Assembly (NCBI RefSeq): GCF_051020765.1
Contig: NC_134930.1
Span: 11,656,001 to 11,720,000 of the forward strand
From: Lasioglossum baleicum
Lineage: Eukaryota; Arthropoda; Insecta; Hymenoptera; Halictidae
Direction: 5' to 3'
Length of the DNA: 64,000 nt
The notes under the pieces are model-generated. The model did no database searches and was not told where the DNA came from. It saw only the letters and a list, made by a program, of their open reading frames with translations. The position numbers and the translations under genes were made by a program. Positions within the stretch are counted from its first letter, which is position 1. Each line of letters begins with the position of its first letter. Shown here piece after piece: positions 58,701-64,000 of this stretch.

Positions 58701-60535
58701 ATTGCCTCCAACTTGCTGGATGTATATAAAAAATATACTAAACCATTAAAATCATTATACATTATAAATATATCGCATAATTACGATTATATATTATATC
58801 AATTTAATAGAATAGAATATTGCCTCTTTTTTATTCTCGATTTGCTGAAAACACTTGTGCATAAAAGTATCCTAGTCTAGCAATCTCCTTAGATTCAGTG
58901 TCTACTTAGCGTCTTTTGAGAAATTTTGCTTTCGACAGTATTATAGTAGGTACACTTTTTATCAGCACTCTTTTTTCGCAAAGTTTCCGTGCTCACTCCC
59001 AGCATATCGTATATAAACCCATAATCTTTTTAACGTCTCTCGTTGAGTGGTTGTTTCGACGATTTCGGTACGCGCCATAAAGTATATGTTCTTCCATTAA
59101 AAAAATGATTTCGAACTTATATAGCACGATATATGTACATGTATAATGTATAAAAGTCAGTCTCGCGAATTCATAAGTGGACGACACAACTTTTCCAAAA
59201 TTTTCACTACAGTATCATCTAGTAAATTAATCCATCTAGCTTCGCAAAAACACTGAAGTTGTTTGATGAATTTATCATATAGTTATTCTGATTTGTGTGC
59301 CATTAATTGTGAGGCTGACAACGTACAACGCCATTTTCTGCTCGATCTTCATTTAACGATAGAATGAAATATAATACAATGTTGAAATATTCGCTTTGTT
59401 CCAGAATATATTAGGTTTTCCACCATCACGTTCTCCAAAAGAGAACGCTGAATAAACTGAAGTGAAGTTTTAAAAATTTAAATTTTCCCAGGCTTTAACG
59501 CATGTGTGCAGAAAAGTTGCTATTATTCGCTCGTTTCCTTCTCGTGGAATGAAGTAAGGAAATTGCGCTTACAAAACAGCACAGCGTTGCAAGAAAAGCT
59601 GGCTAAAGAGCTGAAGTAACAAATGCAAGAACAAAAATTACTATATGAAGTTCTAACTCCGAACTTCTACAGCTTCTGTCCACACCGAACCAGCAACGAG
59701 CAACTTTTAGTTGATCTGAAGAAGTCGGCACTGTTACCAGATAAAAGAAGATTTTTCTTGAAGAGTCCGGCTTTTTCAATGTTACTCAATCACACTTCTT
59801 GAAGTACTGTTTCGGATTTCGTTCAAATTTGAATATGTTGTAATATTTAGTGACCTATGAGCAAATCTCGAAGGACTTTTTTCGATATCTTGAAAATTGT
59901 TTTGATTTTACAGACGTGTAAACAAAAGCGTCACCCTTTTTTCATTAATTTATGAGACTAGAACTAACAAACCGAGGAGAATGAGTTTTTAGGGGCTTAT
60001 CATATGAAAAAAATGTTTTTTTCACCATTTATTTTGCAATTATTTTAAACAAATGCAATGTTTTATAGCCGAGAACTTTTTAAAAACTAGAAAAAATGAG
60101 GATATAGCCCTCGGGGACACTTGGGTGTTCCCTTTACGGACCTGTTTTTAAAACAGCGAACACTTTTAAATTGACAAAATTCACATTATTTGAAGTGAAC
60201 GCTGCACCACGATATACAGCCTCGGGCGGCCGTACACTGTGGGCTGGATCGAGAAATTTGGTGAAATTTTACTATAGCTCTTGAACCATAAGAGATATCG
60301 GGATGAAATTTGCACTATAATTAATTAAAAAATGATTTCTATATCTACCGATAATTATCGTAATAAATATATATTTTTTGCCGAAATTTCCTGTCCGAAA
60401 CTTTTCTTTATGGTATCATATCTAGCTTAAAAAGTAGTTCAAAGTGTTCGTGTTTTAGACGGAAAAGTCCGGGAATTTTATGTCGTTTTATTAGGATCCT
60501 AATATTAGGATAACGGTTTGAAGTTTCCGGTGACG
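55701..60535. other. No gene recognised; mostly AT-rich, GC-rich patch at 57.2-57.6 kb
   Basis: Around 56650 a GGGTGCGTTTACACCAAGTT motif resembles a DNA-transposon terminus but lacks a partner. The 57.3-57.6 kb island has overlapping frames of 90-131 codons with no motif. Confidence 0.35.
57880..57965 (+). mobile_element. Possible LINE 3'-end remnant
   Basis: AAATCGGTCCAGCCGTTCTC followed by a short spacer and TTATTATACATATAGATG resembles the 3' ends of RTE-like LINEs in insects, which end in short AT-rich repeats. No coding part and no target duplication seen. Confidence 0.4.
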
Positions 60536-60769
60536 AAACGACCTTGTATATAAGAAATAAGCCACCTCATTTTATCAAATTACACTGTGAACCTTTTGAC
60601 ATGTATATCTAGAAATCCACCTTCGGCTATCTCAAATGTGAGACCCATCTTCGTTCCCGCTTCGACTCTGTCAAAGAAACATTCTTCGGCATGTGCGTCC
60701 ACAGTTATGAAATAACAGGTTGCACTTTTCCTTAAAACAATTAAAGGTAAACAAAACGACCTTGTATAT
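60536..60769 (-). pseudogene. p24 family (TMED2/CHOp24-like) coding fragment between 16-bp direct repeats
   Basis: The minus frame, residues from about 60720 down to 60595, reads CYFITVDAHAEECFFDRVEA, then GTKMGLTFE and AEGGFLDIHV. This is the start of the mature lumenal GOLD domain of TMED2-type p24 cargo receptors, which cycle between ER and Golgi in COPI/COPII vesicles. Family members normally read FLDIDV; the H here is unusual. Homology stops after HVK and the frame ends at 60580. Upstream LPLIVL resembles the end of a signal peptide but RKSAT breaks the hydrophobic core. No further p24 exons are visible. The fragment sits in a 202-bp block (60552-60753) bounded by perfect 16-bp repeats AAACGACCTTGTATAT (60536-60551, 60754-60769), suggesting a retroposed or patched-in piece. 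Confidence 0.75.
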
Positions 60770-61657
60770 GTACCCCGCATTATAATTAAACTCGATAAAT
60801 AGAACGCATATCGCGGTGGAGACTCACTTCGGCCGGCTTTTACAAGAGAACAAATTTATCCTCGAAATGTTTCATCTCACGGTCAGTGTATTCTCACGGC
60901 GAGGCGGCTCGGGGATGTTTACAAGTGCCCCATTTTTCAATGTATCTCTCGCCACAAGAATCCACTTTTGGTCTTCTTCTATATCCGTGGCGCGACTCTT
61001 GAGACCCGCGAAGACTCCGGGGTCCAAGCCCCGTATTTCTTTGAAATTGCACGGCAGCCGGCGCGCGCGCTTAAATTCACCTCGAGGCTCGTTTATGCAC
61101 TTCAAATACCTCTCGGGTACCCGAGATGCACAGTTTTCTTCTGCCTCCTATCCTAGCTGCCGGCCCACCCTTTCTTCTCGAGATTCTTCGTCACTTTCGC
61201 TCGGTTGCGTTCACAGTCGTTCCTTTTCGCTACGTTATTACTCATAGTCGCTAGCTCGGCCCCCCAAATTTCGCATATTTCCGGCCCGATTTACGTCTAC
61301 GGGCGCACGGAACACTTGCCACCCGGGCTTGTAATACGATTTCATTGCGAATAAAACGGCACTCATGAATATCTTTGTTTTCGGAGGTTTTGTCATTGTC
61401 GAGAGGTTACGTTCCCACCTCTGAACGGTTCAAAAATACGAGAGAAAGGGAGGGAGAGAGAAATTCAACTATTCGAATATATTTAAACTTATACACAAAT
61501 TATTTTCTTTCCCACTATACTTTCGCACTATAGAGCGCCAGTCTGTACATTTTAGTCTAAATTAAAATGTATGTATTATATATATACATAAACAATGTAT
61601 CGACAAACGTGTATTTTACACCTGCGTCAATAGTCATTAGATTTTGTAGTTTCAACG
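60770..61657. other. GC-rich island, no gene assigned
   Basis: A 143-codon + frame (60816-61247) overlaps a 77-codon minus frame. No recognisable domain; AT-rich after 61.45 kb. Confidence 0.35.
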
Positions 61658-61660
61658 TAA

Positions 61661-61765
61661 AGGGGCCTATTCACGATCAAGCATATTGCGCAACAATGCC
61701 TGTTTAGCAGCATCATGCTGCACAATAATTGTTGCACATGTATGATTGACCGTGAATAGGCCCCT
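61661..61765. mobile_element. PIF/Harbinger-type MITE, 105 bp
   Basis: The ends AGGGGCCTATTCACGATCAA and its near complement are inverted (TTGACCGTGAATAGGCCCCT). A TAA target duplication is perfect (61658-61660 and 61766-61768). A 3-bp TWA duplication with GGGCCTATTCAC-type ends is characteristic of PIF/Harbinger. The whole unit can fold into one hairpin. Confidence 0.82.
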
Positions 61766-61768
61766 TAA

Positions 61769-63207
61769 GCCTCCGAACACCAATTAAATTATAATTATCC
61801 GAGGAATTAGTTAACAAGAAAATTCCTATAGGAACGATCTCGAATTGAAAAAAAATGATCTGATCTGAAATTGTTTCAGGGGAGTAAAGGTTAAGGGTTA
61901 CCCGCAATGGTTCTCGTGTCCCAGATTATAATCAATTTTGCGGACCTGCTGAAGGAGACTAATGGCTCCTGGGTTCCTGAAATCCCGCAGGAAGACATGG
62001 TTGCCGTTCCATCGGTGTTCACTCGAGACCGACATCCCTATCGCGTCGTTTCACGTTTCTGCGACGAACCAGCCATTTCCGGGGATGACTCGACATCGTT
62101 GCATTTTTCCCGCGACACATCGTCGACGTCGACGTCGTCGTCAACGTCACAGCTACTGCTAAGCGGTGCCAACGACATGAAGCATTTCAATATGCCGCGA
62201 AAGTGAATCTCGACGCACAAAAGCCGGTTTTACACGCGAACTTACCGGCTGCGGTAATATGTATAACGCATTTATGATGGATCTCGGCACGGAACATCCG
62301 AATAACCATTTACCAGGAGCGCAAAAGCAAGCTTTAAATGCAAGCCTTGCAGGGATCGACGGTTCGAAATGGAAATGCAATAATGAAATTCCAAATATTT
62401 GTCATATTGTTCGACGGGAAAACGAGAATTACCTTAGTATCACGGAGTTTTTGTTTTCGCTAATGAGAATCGGAAAAAGCTGATAAAGCTGCGTTGTTTG
62501 CATTTCGACGGCTGTAATTTAATGAAGTCTGGAAAAATAATATCATTGTAAGCCGAAGTATAATCCAAATTGTACCGTACAGACTTTATGTGCCTGCTAT
62601 AATTCAGAATGACGAAGTTTTACCGAATTTTTAGAAACTTCAAAACATGACAAATATATCACTCGAAAAGTGTACTTTTAGCATGATCTGATAAAAAAAG
62701 ATCAGGAATAGAACGTATTGCGCACGTTTCATGATACTTGGCTTATTAAAAGCCGAGTTGCAGAGCTCGACGTGAAAAGAGCAGCTTTGCGGCAGCTGCA
62801 ATTAATTTTTTTGGCACAAGAACAGGATACAATATTGCACCGCTTACTGTATCCGCTGGATTCAGAGCCGTGCTATTAATTTTGGGTTTCACCGCACCAA
62901 ATAATCGTAAAAGGCAAGCGTTATTACGGCATTCCAGACAGTCGAAGCAATGACAAGCATTTTAAAAGGCATTCGATAAATGGACACAGCACGACGGTTG
63001 CGTTCAATGCTGGGACATGGCAATACTTGTCCTGCTGCAAAAAACTTTTGTATCAGCATTTGGGTTTTGTAAAATAAAATTTTTAGGAAGATTCCAATAT
63101 GATATTACTTAGTCTGAGCACACAGTACACCAGTTCAAGGTTATATCAGACTGATGAAAGATTTCAGAAGAAAGTTATAAAAATTTGTATTAAATCGTAT
63201 AACCAAC
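61769..63207. other. No gene confirmed; one candidate short frame
   Basis: A 99-codon + frame (61907-62206) starts ATG 24 bp after a TTTCAGGGG acceptor-like site and has a Ser/Thr run (about residues 66-82) from a (TCG/ACG)n tract. I cannot match it to a family. From 62.2 to 63.2 kb it is AT-rich with nothing nameable. Confidence 0.3.
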
Positions 63208-63209
63208 TA

Positions 63210-64000
63210 CACTCCCAAAGAAAAAGATAGAAACTCCGTGTAGTGTGTAAAACATACCTTCTGCGAATATGTAAACAGAACATAGATTGACTTTAGTTCA
63301 ATGAGTTCTCTTAATTGGAAGGGAAACACATAATTCGACACATACAAAATGATAGCACACTGGAACTATATTTACATATTCTTCAGTGTTTCGTGAGCTT
63401 CCACAGAGTTACAGTATTCAATTTGTGTTTCGAGCTTTGTCGTATTGCTATTCTCGTAATGGGTCGTGGCAGAAAGATTAGTGAAAGCGAAGTTAGCAGA
63501 ATTTTAGCTCTGAGATAACAAAAGTTGTCTATTATTCAAATTGCAAAAGAAGTTAGTCGCAGTCGAAAAGTTATATATAATTTGCTGAAAGATACAAGTG
63601 CATATGGAAAGCATGAAAGTACAGGAAGGCAAACAGCATTATCTGAACGCGATACACGAGCAATAATACGTGCTGCTTCCAATTTTTGTGCTACTGGAAG
63701 GGAGATCGCTAAGAAAGCTGGAGTCGAAACACATATTCAAAATGTTCGTCGTGTACTTCAGACGGTCTAGAATAACAGCAAACCCATCATAAAACGCAAG
63801 ACATAAGGAGGCACGTTTGTTATTCGCAAAAGAACATGTGCGTTGGAAAAAGACTTTGAGAAAAGTAATTTTTACGGATGAGAAGAGGTTCAACCTTGAT
63901 GGACCAGACGGATGTGCACATTATTATTGTGATATTCGGAAGCAGCCACCGACAAAAATTCGACACCAAATATATGGAGGTGGAGTAGTGGTCTGGGCTG
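63210..64000 (+). mobile_element. Tc3-type DNA transposon, decayed, cut by window end
   Basis: A likely left terminus CACTCCCAAAGAAAAAGATA (63210, TA at 63208-63209) has the GATAGAAACTCC motif often found in Tc3-like termini. The transposase gene follows on +. The right end is outside the window. Confidence 0.72.
63459..64000 (+). pseudogene. Tc3-like transposase, broken, 3' end outside window
   Basis: From ATG 63459 the frame reads MGRGRKISESEVSRILALR, a stop (63516-63518), then in the same frame LSIIQIAKEVSRSRKVIYNL, a helix-turn-helix, and DTRAIIRAASNFCATGREIA, the second paired-type DNA-binding subdomain of Tc3. A stop at 63768-63770 is followed, in the +1 frame, by ARLLFAKEHVRW, VIFTDEKRFNLDGPDG (first catalytic Asp of the DDE triad) and YGGGVVVWA at the window edge. 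At least three lesions (two stops and a frameshift near 63765) make it non-functional here. The second and third catalytic residues lie beyond the window. Confidence 0.85.

Noticed and set aside
61907..62206. 99-codon frame as a confident gene
   Set aside because: An acceptor-like site and ATG are present but no family match, and the Ser/Thr tract comes from a simple TCG/ACG repeat; kept only as a candidate.

Overview
The window is non-coding DNA from a eukaryotic nuclear genome, almost certainly an insect. The transposon relics (copia, mariner and Tc3-type transposases, TTAA- and TA-flanked MITEs, a p24/TMED2-like fragment) and the alternation of AT-rich sequence with CpG-rich islands fit Hymenoptera (ant or bee) best. 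That placement is inference. No intact host gene was found. Almost all open frames are short and sit in GC-rich islands or inside repeats.

Layout. 0-2.5 kb: a giant palindrome, a Tc1/mariner MITE with a hAT MITE nested in it, a hAT-like TIR element and a small hAT MITE. 4.5-5.4 kb: a 5'-truncated LINE with a perfect 16-bp target duplication, a TTAA MITE and a foldback repeat. 8.2-10.4 kb: a decayed copia element whose distal part is hit by a pogo-type MITE. 15.9-16.9 kb: a large palindrome with a TTAA MITE in one arm; the other arm preserves the empty site. 18.1-19.5 kb: a 319-bp TA-flanked mariner-type MITE holding a complete type III hammerhead ribozyme, followed by a foldback element with a pogo-type MITE nested in it. 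20.5-27.7 kb: further MITEs and foldbacks. 30.9-31.6 kb: a TA-flanked foldback. 35.4-35.9 kb: an internally deleted mariner transposase. 40.3-45.2 kb: TTAA and hAT MITEs and a three-copy 265-bp tandem array. 47.4-53.8 kb: hAT, TTAA and mariner foldback MITEs plus a 21-bp minisatellite. 60.5 kb: a p24/TMED2-like coding fragment between 16-bp direct repeats. 61.7 kb: a Harbinger-type MITE. 63.2 kb to the end: a broken Tc3-type transposon cut by the window edge.

GC- and CpG-rich islands (near 10.6, 15.4, 22.5, 24, 28.3, 33, 39, 42.2, 47, 50.2, 51.7, 57.4, 61 and 62 kb) are not explained by the repeats. They could be conserved regulatory DNA or untranslated or alternative exons of a gene outside the window, but I cannot assign any of them.

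The strongest observation is the hammerhead ribozyme. Its catalytic core and three helices are intact, loops I and II are complementary over 11 nucleotides, and the predicted cleavage point nearly bisects a DNA-transposon-like MITE. Animal hammerheads are usually reported from satellites, retrozymes and Penelope-like retroelements.
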